64,000 bases of DNA from Microstegium vimineum. Its lineage: Eukaryota > Streptophyta > Magnoliopsida > Poales > Poaceae. Position 1 is the stretch's first letter, and each line of letters opens with the position of its first letter. The notes beneath the pieces were generated by a model. It saw nothing but the letters and a program-made list of their open reading frames with translations. It was not told where the DNA came from and searched no databases. The DNA is taken from positions 13,925,498 through 13,989,497 of the forward strand of contig CM039141.1 of the NCBI GenBank assembly GCA_022036555.1, in the 5' to 3' direction. A program made the translations under genes and the position numbers. Positions 43,860 through 54,590 of this stretch are shown here, in pieces.

Positions 43860-45570
43860 AACAAATACTGATAATTACTGATAAAAATGTTGAATATTGA
43901 CACCTTAATCAGTATTTTTATAATAAAAATACTAATAAATACTAACAAATACTGACCAGTACTGAAATAAAAATACTAAGGCCTTGGGAGCTACGGAAAC
44001 ATATACATTTGTAAATTGTTTACACATGTATTCTCATGTGCACAACAAAACCAGTTAATAATCATCCGCTTGTAAATATATTGTTTGGAAGGACAGTGTC
44101 AGACTTCGTAGGCACACTCGTCCGTCGTCGGACAAATTTGCTAACAATCGAGCTGCCATCAAACGATTTGCTTGTCTGCTGCCTCATCTGCTACCCTCCC
44201 GAGCAGTCCTTGCCGGACCCCATCGAAGCTACGGCCTAGGGGCGCCATGGCCAAAGAAATCAAGTTCCATCGGCCATTATTGTCAAGCTCGCCGGACCAA
44301 ATTCGAGCAACCTGAGCACCCATCTATCAATTCCTTGCGTATGCATCTCGTTTAGCCTCTCCTCTATAGCACTGATCTGACACTCAGAAGCATAGGCGCA
44401 TCGTGTCTCCCTAGTCCCTACCTCCATTGCTACCTGCAAATCGAGCAGCCTTGGTGAGCCCAAATCTCTCCGCTGCTGATCTGTGCCTCATCTAGACTAA
44501 TCTCGCTTGCGTCGTCCGAGCGGGACCCAACAAACCATCGATCTTTACATCCCCTACCCAGTGTATCCTTGCCGCGGATCAGGCTCGCGTGCTCGCTTGA
44601 GGCATCCGCGAGATCCGACGGCAAGGTGAATGGTCATCGAGGATTAGTTGGGTGAGGAGGAGGGACCGATGGGGTGAGGTGGGGGTGGCGATATGCTCCT
44701 GGGAGGCGCACAAGAAACCTTCGTCCTCGGCACCGAGCAGCGGGCGGAGGGGAGCTCGATGTTTATCGTATTTTTTTCGGACGTCAGGAGACGATTTTTT
44801 TTATCCAACGGTTTTGGGCCAAAACAGATGTAAAATAATTGGGCTCACCGGTCATCCAAACAATGAAATCTGATATGGGTCGGAAAAAAATTAGGACATG
44901 TAATTTACAGAGGTTTTGGAGCAAATACCGGGCTTCCAAACAAGCCCTAAATATTGCAACTCTAATCAATATTCGTAACAAAAGTACCGATAAATACTAA
45001 CCAAAATTGACACCTATTGCAATAAAAATACTGAATTGCCACCCTAATCATTATTCATAATAAAATACTAATACTAATACTAACCAATATTGATAATTAT
45101 TAGAATAAAAATATTGATGAATATTGACATCCCTTTTGACACACATAATCAGTATTTGTATTGTGTCATCTAATCACTCTCGGTGTTACAACCATAATCA
45201 ATATTTGTATGGCAACCATAATTAGTATTTGTACTTCCTTTTATCCTTTCCTAATAAGATGAATATTGCAACCATAATCGGTATTTGTATTATGCCTCTG
45301 ATTAGTATAATTGTTAAAACGCTAATCACTATTCATACTACGACATCTAACTAGTATGAGTGATGCAACCATAATTAGTATTAGCACTAAAACTAAGTAA
45401 AACTAAGAAAAATTGAGAAACACTAATAACAATAAAAAAATAGTGATAACTACCGACAGAAGTACCGATAAATACTAATAGTCACATAGAAATACTAACA
45501 GCTACATAAAAAAACTACTAACACATACCTATAATTACTGACAAATATTGGCATATACTAAAAAAATAGT
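43860..45570. repeat. Two arrays of degenerate AATACTGATAA-type repeats around a GC-rich block
   Basis: 43860-43980 and 44945-45570 consist of diverged words such as aaatactaata, tactgataa, taatcagtatt and caatattga. Both arrays run in the same orientation. Between them, 44030-44780 is moderately GC-rich with short ORFs I do not recognise. The origin may be one repeat-rich transposon, but no termini were found. Confidence 0.5.
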
Positions 45571-46358
45571 AATCAAATATTCTTAATGGCAAAACATTTA
45601 ATAAAAAAATGGTTTTCATGCATGCATGCTATAACATGCAACCAGCTGGCAGACAGAAAATCTAAAGAAACGGCATGTAGAGAGGATATCTATCCCTATT
45701 TATCCGGCCGTGTGGGGACAGAGAAAAAAAGGCGGGACTCTAGAACGTCGTGGGAGAAAAAAAAATGTGCTGCAGATGGCTGTGTCACGCTCGCTGGGGC
45801 GGTGCGGGGAGCTGGCTGGGTGCTGGCGCACGGAAAGGTACCAGCTCACGTAGCTTAATTAGAAGGGAAAACTTTAAAATTTTGGCAGGGAAATAGGCAA
45901 CAATAAATCAGCTAATACTTGGTCAAGTGAACATGTGGATGCTGGAAAGTAGCAGCTCACATAGCTTGCAAGGAAAAACTGTAAAATTTTGGTAGGGAAA
46001 TCTATAAACTAAAAAGTATCTGTAGCAGGAATATTTATAAAATTTAAAAGGCTAATCTATTATTTAGTTGCCGAGGTTTCATGTAGCTTCAATTTATTTA
46101 AGTGACCCTGAGAGCGACATATTAAATAGTAGTAGAATGTATGAATTTTTTTGGCACAAAATTCAGCAGGGTATACCATTGAATACCACAGGAGCCATTC
46201 AAGAGGAAGAGTATGCAATTAAGGTGTAGGAGGGTGTGTTCTTTACCAAAAAAAAAAGGTCAAAGAGTATGCATGTATGGTGTGCTGGAACACATGTAGG
46301 CAACTCTATCAGCATAGGAATTGCTGTGAACATGAAATTACCTAGCACAAGGAAATAA
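45571..46358. other. Intergenic, nothing recognised
   Basis: One 90-residue ORF (45586-45858) has no family resemblance. Near-duplicate strings (accagctcacgtagctt and gcagctcacatagcttg, each followed by aaaactttaaaattttgg-like sequence) suggest a small diverged duplication at 45840-45990. Confidence 0.4.
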
Positions 46359-46516
46359 GGGGGTGTTTGGTTTACCCCCTAAAGTTTAGTGGTCCCTAAA
46401 GTTTAGTGTATCAACTAAAGTTTAGTGGACACTTTAGAGGAGTGTTTGGTAGTTTAGGGCCTAAAATTACCTAAGTTTAGCTACTAAAGTTTAGGGGGTT
46501 GTAACCAAAGACCCCC
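46359..46516. mobile_element. Tourist-like MITE, 158 bp
   Basis: The ends are gggggtgtttggttt and gtaaccaaagaccccc, with TAA on each side (46356-46358 and 46517-46519). The interior repeats the word taaagttta in both orientations. Confidence 0.85.
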
Positions 46517-47020
46517 TAAGTCTATAAATAAGACATCACAAAGAGAAGGCATGATACAATATCTAGACAAAAAAAAAGGTGCCGAGGTGCAGAAACAGGC
46601 CCAAATTCCATTTTGCTAAACATGACATCACTTTAAGTGTGCACATACAAATTAATCTATGAAGGCTTTCAACATATAAACCCCAAGCTGCTTTTATGTG
46701 TGCATGGGTAAACATGAGGAATTCTGCAAATTAAAAGATAGTGCTTTTGATAATCCTGTAAATGGGGCAAGGAAATAGACAATGCTTGTTTTGTAAGTAC
46801 AAACACAATAGTTAATTTTGTTGTATTTTTGTTTATACTAAATATGAAGAAGGGCGCTCTAAAGAAATCTTATAACACCGCTATTAGATCAAATCTGACA
46901 AAGGATTAAGCTAGGGTCACATTGGCATGGGCGAAGCTAGGTTGTGGACTGTGGGTGCCCATGCACCTAAATTTTTTTGAAAAGTCAGTATTAAAAATAG
47001 ATTTTCAGGGCGAGGACCAG

Positions 47021-47330
47021 GGCGTGGCAAGGGCTCGCCTCTCCGTCGTGGGCCCTTTTCCTTCTCGGCATGACGTTGCGGCGGCGGCGCAGGCGAGGGC
47101 AGACGCAGTGCGCGACGACGGCGAGGGCGGAGAACGACGGCGCGCCGCACGGACGTGGGTGGGAACCTCAACACTCCTCCTTCTCGGCGATCCGTTCGAC
47201 GAGGATCGGGGCGTGGCAAGGGCTCGCCCGATCCGTCGTGGGCCCTTTTCCTTGTCGGCACGACGTTGTGGCGGCGGCGCGGGCGGACGCAGTGCACGAC
47301 GACGGCAAGGGTGGAGAATGGCAGCACGAC
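47021..47330. repeat. 187 bp tandem duplication, GC-rich
   Basis: Blocks 47021-47145 and 47208-47330 align closely, sharing gggcgtggcaagggctcgcc, cgtcgtgggcccttttcctt, acgacgttg and ggcggcggcgc. The overlapping Arg/Pro-rich ORFs on both strands are by-products of composition. 46520-47020 and 47331-47744 hold nothing I recognise. Confidence 0.8.
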
Positions 47331-47749
47331 ACGTTTTAGGTTTGCCTTCTGTCGATAGCTTCACGATGGGAAAGGATACATCCTTGTACGAGATTGGAGA
47401 ATGCTTCCTTTATAGTATATGTGATATGTGATTGGATTTTAGATTTAGATTGGGAGAGGATATCGCATGATTAGAGGAGGAGATGGTGCATCGCCCGGCC
47501 AAAAAAATCGGCCCCGTGGTTTTCACGGAGCGGGCGAGGGAGCTTCCTTCCCTTTGCATGTGACTGGCCAAAAAAACTGCTCCCTGATTTTCGCATGCCT
47601 GCGTATGTGTGCGCGAGCGGGTTTTTTTCCGCATGCGTGGCGACAATGTGTCCAAAAAAATTCGCATGGGTGGGGGGACTGGTGAGGCCAAAATTTTTAT
47701 TACGGACGAAAGAGTAGTCTTGCTTTTAGTCTTTTTAGTTGTTGGGATG

Positions 47750-48249
47750 TGTCGACGAAATATGCGTCGCAATCTACCTAGGGGATACTCTACGGTAGTA
47801 GATTGTTAGACGGAGGTGTGGTGACGGCGATCAAACGTAACACAGAGGCGTAGACACGACGATTTAGACAGGTTCGGACCGACAAACCGCCGTAATACCC
47901 TACGTCCTGTGTTCTGATGGCTAGATTGATCTTCTATATCAGGTTACAAGATCTGCGTATGATCTGAGAGATGTCGTCAGAGATGTTTGTAAGCGGGGGT
48001 CCCTGCTCGCCTTATATAGCCGGGGAGTAGGGTTACAATTTCCATATCCTAACAAATTACGATCGGCTCCCTATGGCAAGGGATCTGAGTCTACCTAGTA
48101 GGATCTTCTTTGGCGAGCAAGTCTTCTTAGGAGTCCTTGACGAGCACGACGGGCTGGTCGCGTGCCGCAAGATCTCGTAGGCCAGGCCGTCTCCTGGTCG
48201 ATAGGCCCAGGAAGGTCCCTGGGGATATGCCGAAGTTATATCCCCAACA
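47750..48249 (-). repeat. 3' LTR (by element orientation)
   Basis: It matches 52125-52623 over its full length with scattered transitions, mainly c/t and g/a. The two LTRs are clearly diverged, so the insertion is not recent. Confidence 0.9.
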
Positions 48250-49649
48250 AGTCCCCGAGCACGTTGTATTCTTCTGGTGAGCCCGCAACATCGTCTTGAG
48301 AGGTATCCAGCTGGTCGCCATTACGTACGGCGTCCGTCGTCCGTCGTAGAGTCGCCGTCGTAGAGTCCCGATCAGCACGGTTGGTCGAGGCAGTGCTTGG
48401 AGTGGTCTTCCGACCAGGTTGATCTGATCGAGAACGTCGTAGCTTGGTACAGGAGCTGGTCGCCTTGCCGGATGCTGCGGCTGCTTGCTGGAAGAATGTG
48501 ACGTGCTGAAGAAGACAAAACTTTTGAAAGGTATTTCCTTGGCGAAGTATATCCACTTAGGCTCTACAAAAACCGCACATTAAACTAGCAGAGCTTTGTT
48601 GTGAACAAAATTAGTACATTCACCGCGAGGTGAAGTGTACCCACTTAGTCCCCGAGCATGGTGGCATGTGAGGTTAGCACGTGGCGCCATGCTTTACAAA
48701 GTATGTGAAATGGAGCATAATGTTGCAAAAAACGACTGCAAGTGCTCGTAGCCCCTAAGCCTGATGTAAGTAGCGACAGGCTTCTTGCATTAGGATCAAG
48801 TATGTAGAAAAATGAAAGATTAGTGTAATGATAAAACGACTACGAATACCCGTAGTCCCCGAGCCTAGTGGAAGGAGCTCAGAGAGATTCTTGCGTCGGG
48901 GTCTTCTGGTTCGTAGTCCACGGGCGTCAGTCCCCGGGTATTGTCCTTCCGGTGGTCGTTTTCAGGTGTGCTGGTCGCCGTCCTCGAGCCTTGCTCGGTG
49001 TGAAACCAGGCGAAGTCCCCGAGCCTGGTCGGAGATCTGACCGATGCCCGAGTCGTTCTTACTGTGGACGGAGTCCCCGAGTTTTCCTTCTGTAGGTTAC
49101 CTTGTTATCCTTGCCGACTAGTTTACTGTAGACACCCTGCTGCTTCTGCGAAAAGAGACAAGGACACGCCTCCAATTTGGGAGCGTAGCACTGTTGAGAG
49201 ATATTATTAGCCACTCAGTATGAGACAAAAGGTAAACAAGATAAATGGGCCGTAATTTAGGGTCTGGTTTATCGGCCCGTATGTGCGGCGAAAAAGGTGA
49301 CTAGCGTGGCGGTTCCGTATTCGATCGTTGCGGTTTCCCAAAAACCCTGGAAGCCGAAGTGCCACGGCGCTTGGTATAAAGGCATCTCCGGCGGTTTTGA
49401 TGGAACGGGGAAGGTCGTGTTTCTTGGTCTTAGATCGTTTGGAATTCCAATAGCTGGCGATCCAGTGCCATATATTGATTGGGAGGATTCTGGTCCACCT
49501 TGTTCGATAATCTCCAATCTTGTCACTGGGAGAGTTCGTCGGCGCTAGGGTTTAGTCGGCGTTGATGGAGGGAGACGGTGCGCGCCTTGCAGTTGGCTTT
49601 TCCGCCCTGCTGGCGTTGCCGGAGGATTTGGTCTTCCAGATTCTTAAGG

Positions 49650-51063
49650 AGACATGATCAAGGAGAATGGACTCTAATGGTCATCACTTAGCCCCCAAGA
49701 TGGATATCATTTCGGTTTTTAAGGAGACATGATGAAGACCCTAGAATGATAGGCTAAGTGCCATAAGGAGATGAAGGACACATAGAATTAGATAGGGCTT
49801 CTCTTTTTACCTTTGACCGTACTATTAAGAGGGGTTGAGATTAGTAGCTTGCCTTAGGAAAGCTTCATGTTTAGGTGTGGTGCACACTTGACTTCCTTAG
49901 GTCTAAGCAAGCCTATGGTGACCGTAAGATAGCCTAGAAAAACTTCCATATTCATCGCGACGAAAAACGGAGTTGTCAAAATCTTTTTCTGGGCGTCGGA
50001 CGCTCCTGGCAGGGGCGCCGGACGTTGTCCGTCGGCCAGGCGTCGGACGCTGGGAAGAGCGTTCGTCGACCTTCCAGAGAGGGTGTTCTTCAAACCCTAG
50101 CCAGAACTCAGCGTCGGACGCTGTGGCTGAGCGTCCGTCGCTGGGAACAGTGTGTCAGAACTAGCCGTTAGACAGAGGCGTCGGACCGTCCGTCGCCTAG
50201 GCGTCGGACCGTCCGTCGCCTAGGCGTCGGACCGTCCGTCGCCTAGGCGTCGGACCGTCCGTCGCCTCAACTATGAACAGAAACTAGCCGTTGGGCATGC
50301 GACGGACCGTCCGTCGCCTAGTCGACGGATTGCCAGCCCGAGGCAGTTTTCAGAGGGTCTATTTATAGCCCCTCCCACTTCTCTCCCACCTGGCCTTTGC
50401 TCATTTGAGTTGCTGAGTTTGTTGAGAAGGTTGGGAAGAGAGCAAGAGCCCTAGAGAGAGAGAGTGATTCACGAATCCATCCATCCTCTCTCTAGTTCAT
50501 CCAAGAGTTCAAGTGTGCATCCTCTAGTTGTGAAGCTTGAGTGAGTCAAGCGAAGATCGAGGCTTGTTACTCTTGGTGATCGACATCACCTAGACGGTCC
50601 GGTGGTGCTCGGAGGAAGGTGATCGCCGGAAGATTGTCGGCGGCCCTTCTCCATCGACGTTGTGATCGGTTGTGGGCGATTCACCGAGCCGGAGTGGCGA
50701 AGAATCAGCCCGTAGAGAGCACTCATCCCTTGCGCGGGATTGAGGGGGAGCTATACCTTGCGAGGTGCTCCAACGAGGACTAGGGGGGAGTGTCGACTCC
50801 TCGATACCTCGGCAAAACATCGCCGTGTCAAGCATCTCTTTCCCTAGCTCTTTATTACCGCATTACTTTCCGCACTTGTCTTTCAATTCATACTAGAATT
50901 GTGTAGGAAGTTTTCGCTTTCCATTGCCTTGCTACCGCGTTCTAGCTAGGACACACAAGCGGTAGGCACTAAGGGGGTTAATTGGCTCTTTATAGGTTTA
51001 ATTCTTGTTTAGAAATTAAAAAGAGCCCAATTCACCCCCCTCTTGGGCATCTTGATCCTTTCA
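49650..51063. mobile_element. Nested Copia-type LTR
   Basis: The right end reads ttcacccccctcttgggcat then cttgatcctttca, the characteristic terminus of large grass Copia LTRs. The left end is not fixed, and I find no matching duplication of the agtgt that follows at 51064-51068. It contains a tandem array at 50178-50269. It splits the interior of the retrotransposon at 47750-52623. Confidence 0.65.
50178..50269. repeat. 23 bp tandem repeat, four copies
   Basis: The unit gcgtcggaccgtccgtcgcc plus tag is repeated four times almost without change. The core ggaccgtcc is palindromic. Related single words (gcgtcggacgctg) are scattered from 49995 to 50340. Confidence 0.9.
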
Positions 51064-51215
51064 AGTGTTCCCGCGGTGAACTTCCGGGGTGGTTTCTGCT
51101 GTGAGATTGATCAGAGCTCTCGGACGGGTGAACCGCCTTATTTACCTGGACCACTGCCGCTTTGAGGTGAGCTACTATTTTCTCCGTCTCGGGCGTAGGA
51201 GGTAGTTTGGACAGC

Positions 51216-52100
51216 TCAGGTCGCCGCGGCTAGGTTGGCACTCGGAGTTGGGTATACCGTGACGTCGCCTATTCGATCGAAATCCTCCTGGAGATTGCGT
51301 CCTTGGATACGACCGTCGTTTCTCTGGTCCCGCTGCTCCCGTGCAAGTCGTTCGTGTTCGCGGTGTTCCTCGTCTCGTTTTTCTTTCTCGACACGCTCCC
51401 TTTCGCGCCGTCGCGCGCGTTCGTTGTTTTGCTGTTCCCTCGCGACGCGATCGGCCTCTGTCTCGTTGTCGCATGGAATGCTGTCGGTGGAGACTTGGAA
51501 AATCATCCCCCCGAAACCTGGGGGGAACTCTGGGATGTCGCCAGCAGATCCGGACAAGTCGAGCGTTTCTGTGGGGGAGGCCGAGCCTACGGAGATCGTG
51601 CCATCGAGAGGTATTGCCTGGTCGGCGGCGTCGGAGGCCGGGGTGATGGTGACGGTGCCTACGATGGGCGCCAGAGGAATCTGGTCGGAGATCAGCTGGT
51701 GCGACCGTCGCTGGATGATAGCGGCTTGATTATGGAGTCTATAAGGCATCGTTGGGGGGGAGCGAGCATCCCTGGTCGCCGAGATCATTGTCTTCGGCGG
51801 TGTGGTCGGCGACCATGGTGACCCGGGAGTCGGCGCCGTGCCTCCTGGACGAGGTCGATGCAGCTGGTGATTCCGGTGTTGGCGCGGTCGACGACGTCGA
51901 TGAGGTCGTCGATGCTGATGTCCTTGCACGGGTGGTACTTCGGGACAACGGGGTGGCGCGGGGATGGTGGTGAGCTTACCCCACGCGACATAGACCCGAT
52001 GGTCCAAGACATAGATCCGATCTGGAGCATGGTGCCGGTTGCTGGGAGGACCATCGAATCTGGGAAGGTGACCGCTTGATGAGCCATGGAGTCGATGCAT
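51216..52100 (-). CDS. Gag-like N-terminal ORF of the non-autonomous retrotransposon
   Basis: A 294-residue frame runs on the minus strand from just inside the LTR at 52125. The middle is Pro/His/Arg-rich. The C-terminal third is a highly charged, Glu/Arg-rich segment (REQQNNERARRRERERVEKE) predicted to be a coiled coil, ending TVYPTPSANLAAAT. This resembles the leader of gag in grass Gypsy elements, upstream of capsid. The capsid and later domains are missing. It is a retrotransposon protein, not a host gene. Confidence 0.55.
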   Translation of the reverse strand: MHRLHGSSSGHLPRFDGPPSNRHHAPDRIYVLDHRVYVAWGKLTTIPAPPRCPEVPPVQGHQHRRPHRRRRPRQHRNHQLHRPRPGGTAPTPGSPWSPTTPPKTMISATRDARSPPTMPYRLHNQAAIIQRRSHQLISDQIPLAPIVGTVTITPASDAADQAIPLDGTISVGSASPTETLDLSGSAGDIPEFPPGFGGMIFQVSTDSIPCDNETEADRVAREQQNNERARRRERERVEKEKRDEEHREHERLAREQRDQRNDGRIQGRNLQEDFDRIGDVTVYPTPSANLAAAT

Positions 52101-52124
52101 ACACCCCCTACCTGGCGCGCCAAC

Positions 52125-52623
52125 TGTCGATGAAATATGTGTCGTAGTCTACCTAGGGGATACCCCACGGTAGTAGATTGTTAGGCGGAGGTGTGGCGAC
52201 GACGATCAAGCGTAACATAGGGGCGTAGACACGACGATTTAGACAGGTTTGGGCCGGCAAACCGCCGTAATACCCTACGTCCTGTGTTCTGATGGCTAGA
52301 TTGATCTTGTATATCAGGTTACAAGATTTGCGTATGATCTGAGAGATGTCGTCAGAGATGTTTCTAAGGGGGGTCCCTGCTCGCCTTATATAGCCGGGGA
52401 GCAGGGTTACAATTTTCATATCCTAACAGATTACGATCGGCTCCCTATGGCAAGGGATCCGAGTCTACCTAGTAGGATCTTCCTTGGCGAGCAAGTCTTC
52501 TTAGGAGTCCTTGGCGAGCACGACGGGCTGGTCGCGTGCCGCAAGGTCTCGTAGGCCGGGCCATCTCCTGGTCGATAGGCCCAGGAAGGTCCCTGGGGAT
52601 ATGCCGAAGTTATATCCCCAACA
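52125..52623 (-). repeat. 5' LTR (by element orientation)
   Basis: It is the partner of 47750-48249. The adjacent cctacctggcgcgccaac on the plus strand marks the internal junction next to the gag-like ORF. Confidence 0.9.
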
Positions 52624-52772
52624 GGATGAGATTGGGATGGGATTGGGATTGGGATGGGATGGGATGGGATGGGATGGGATGAGATTGGATTGGATTGGGA
52701 TTGGGATTGGGATTGGGATTGGGATGGGAGATGGGAGATGGGAGATTATGAGATTGGGAGATGGGAGATATA
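52624..52772. repeat. GGGATT/GGGAT microsatellite
   Basis: Interspersed gggattgggat and gggatgggat units run for about 145 bp and grade into gggagat units. The retrotransposon target duplication GGATG is the first unit of the array. Confidence 0.95.
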
Positions 52773-52979
52773 TGCCATAAAAACAGGAGATTTAACTTTT
52801 TACTATTATAAGAATTGACCCCTCTCCAGATATCACTTTAACGTTTGTCAATACAATTTTGCCAAAAGACGGAGAGAAGCGATACGAAAATACCACATTT
52901 GCTGATGTGGCATGTCAGTGTTCGTGCTAGCGCACATCCATGTCAGTCTGAGCGTGTGAAATACACCTACTGCCCTTCC

Positions 52980-53200
52980 CTCTCCTCCGCTCTTCCTCTC
53001 CGCGCAGCTCCAGGAGCTCGCGCTGGCCCTGCTGGCCTCCAGTCGCCCTCGCGGTCACGACAACCGTCGTCTTCGCCCGCTACAAGGACGGCAGAAACAT
53101 CTTCCCCATCCCCAGCGTGCCGGATCCCAAGTAAGCCGAGGCCCTCGCCGTGGTGCTCCGCTTCTTCAAGGTCCAGAAATGTAGTGACGCTGATCCATGC
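52980..53200 (+). pseudogene. Unrecognised gene fragment
   Basis: A GC-rich island with a readable frame VFARYKDGRNIFPIPSVPDP, followed by a stop and AEALAVVLRFFKVQK. Composition differs from the AT-rich flanks. I do not recognise the family. It may be a captured exon. Confidence 0.35.
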
Positions 53201-53356
53201 CATCCTCCTAAAAAAAGAAAACCACAATCTTAAAAATAAATGAAAAAGATAAAAAAATAAAAAAATAAGAGGAGAATAAAAAATAAAAGAAATGGAATAA
53301 AATTAAAACAAAAGGAAATTAATTAAATTAAAAGTACGAAATATCATGAAATAAAA

Positions 53357-54590
53357 TCTATATCTATATCTATAACTATTAATAAAGAGGTAAAATTTCA
53401 GCCTAATTTTTGGTCTGGGCCGTTTTTCGTCTGGCCCATTCTACTAGCCAACTGTTTCACTCACTCCTTTTCGGCCCAACAGTTGTGCACATTTACTTTG
53501 CGTCCGCTCGCACAGCCCACTCAGCACAGCCCACTTCCAATTCTCCCTCACGTACAGCTCTCCCTCCCTCTCCCTCGCGCCTCACTCGCCGCCGCCGCCA
53601 GACGCGGGATGGAATCCCTCGCGCCGCCGCCATGGACGCCACGGACGCGGGATGGAATCCCTCGCGCCGCCGCCATGGACGCGGGATGGAAGCAGGCTGC
53701 CTGCTCACCGGCTTGCGCTCGCGTCTGCTCGCCGTCGCTCTCGCCGGATGTGTGCGTCTCCGTGTCATTGCCGTCGCCGCTGCTTCGTTGTCGCAAACGC
53801 CGAGCTGCTCGCCGTCGTCTACTCACCTGCCGTCTCCTTACCGTCGCTGTCTCCTGCTCTGTGCGGCTCCGTCTCCTCGCCCTCGCCAGCTGCTTTGACG
53901 CCGCAAACGCAGCAGGCTGCGACCCCGCCGTGACTGCGCCTCGCAGGGATGTCGGGCCGGACTAGGAGTGTGGCGGGAGCGTGGCAGACCGACTCGATTT
54001 TGTCCAATCGAATCTTAATCGGAACTGGATCGGAAAAATAAAGGTATGTTCGAACTAAAATCAAGTTCCACACGAACTGTGTCTGCTTTTTTTGGAAATT
54101 CCAAGTTCGACATGTCTGCCTTTTTGCTTCTTATATACATTGCAGATTTGGTTGGGTTAGCCTCACCAATTTTCTCGACGTGCAGGAGAAGTTCTTGATT
54201 GCGCCGAGCTAAGTACAACCCTACACAACTCTGAACAAGCGGTCGTGCGCTTCCCGTACCGCGGTGATCGAACCACACCATCCACCACCTTCCAGGACTA
54301 CGCCGCTGACGCCTTCTCCCAGGCTGCTCAGCCTTACTGCTGCATTCTCCCCAGAAGCCGCCGCCACTGGTCCACCTTGCCCGTCGTCCATGGTGTCGTG
54401 GAACACCTCATTGAGAAGTCCATGGCATGTCGGAATCTGAATCAAATTGAAAGGGAAGAGACTAGCTCGGATCAGGAAAGTCCCTGGTAGACACGAACTC
54501 CTTCCTTTTTTTTCTTTTTTATATCAGATCAAGAAAGTCCCTGGTAGACACGAACTCCATCCTTTTTCTCTTTTTTATATCAGAGATTTG
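53357..54590. other. GC-rich block with possible Helitron-like 5' end
   Basis: At 53357 the sequence tctatatctatatctataac then tattaataaagagg resembles the 5' terminus of grass Helitrons (TC start, preceded by A). I found no matching 3' hairpin with CTRR, so this is only a suggestion. The block includes a tandem duplication at 53601-53693 (gacgcgggatggaatccctc) and another at about 54470-54585 (gaaagtccctggtagacacg). ORFs here are repetitive and of low complexity. Confidence 0.3.

Larger units (their letters stand above)
47750..52623 (-). mobile_element. Non-autonomous LTR retrotransposon with nested LTR
   Basis: Two LTRs of about 500 bp (47750-48249 and 52125-52623) share tgtcga-gaaatatg at the left and gaagttatatccccaaca at the right. 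GGATG is duplicated at 47745-47749 and 52624-52628. On the minus strand the LTR at 52125 is followed by ttggcgcgccaggtaggggg, a usual primer-binding-type junction, and by a gag-like N-terminus, so the element points leftward. No protease, reverse transcriptase or integrase is present. A second LTR (about 49650-51063) is inserted in it. The internal part contains repeated tccccgagcc strings. Confidence 0.9.

Noticed and set aside
46917..47431. Overlapping 120-170 residue ORFs on both strands
   Set aside because: They derive from a GC-rich 187 bp tandem duplication with no domain.
53410..53965. 160-residue plus-strand ORFs
   Set aside because: Low-complexity and repeat-derived (a 43 bp tandem duplication). 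No recognisable domain.
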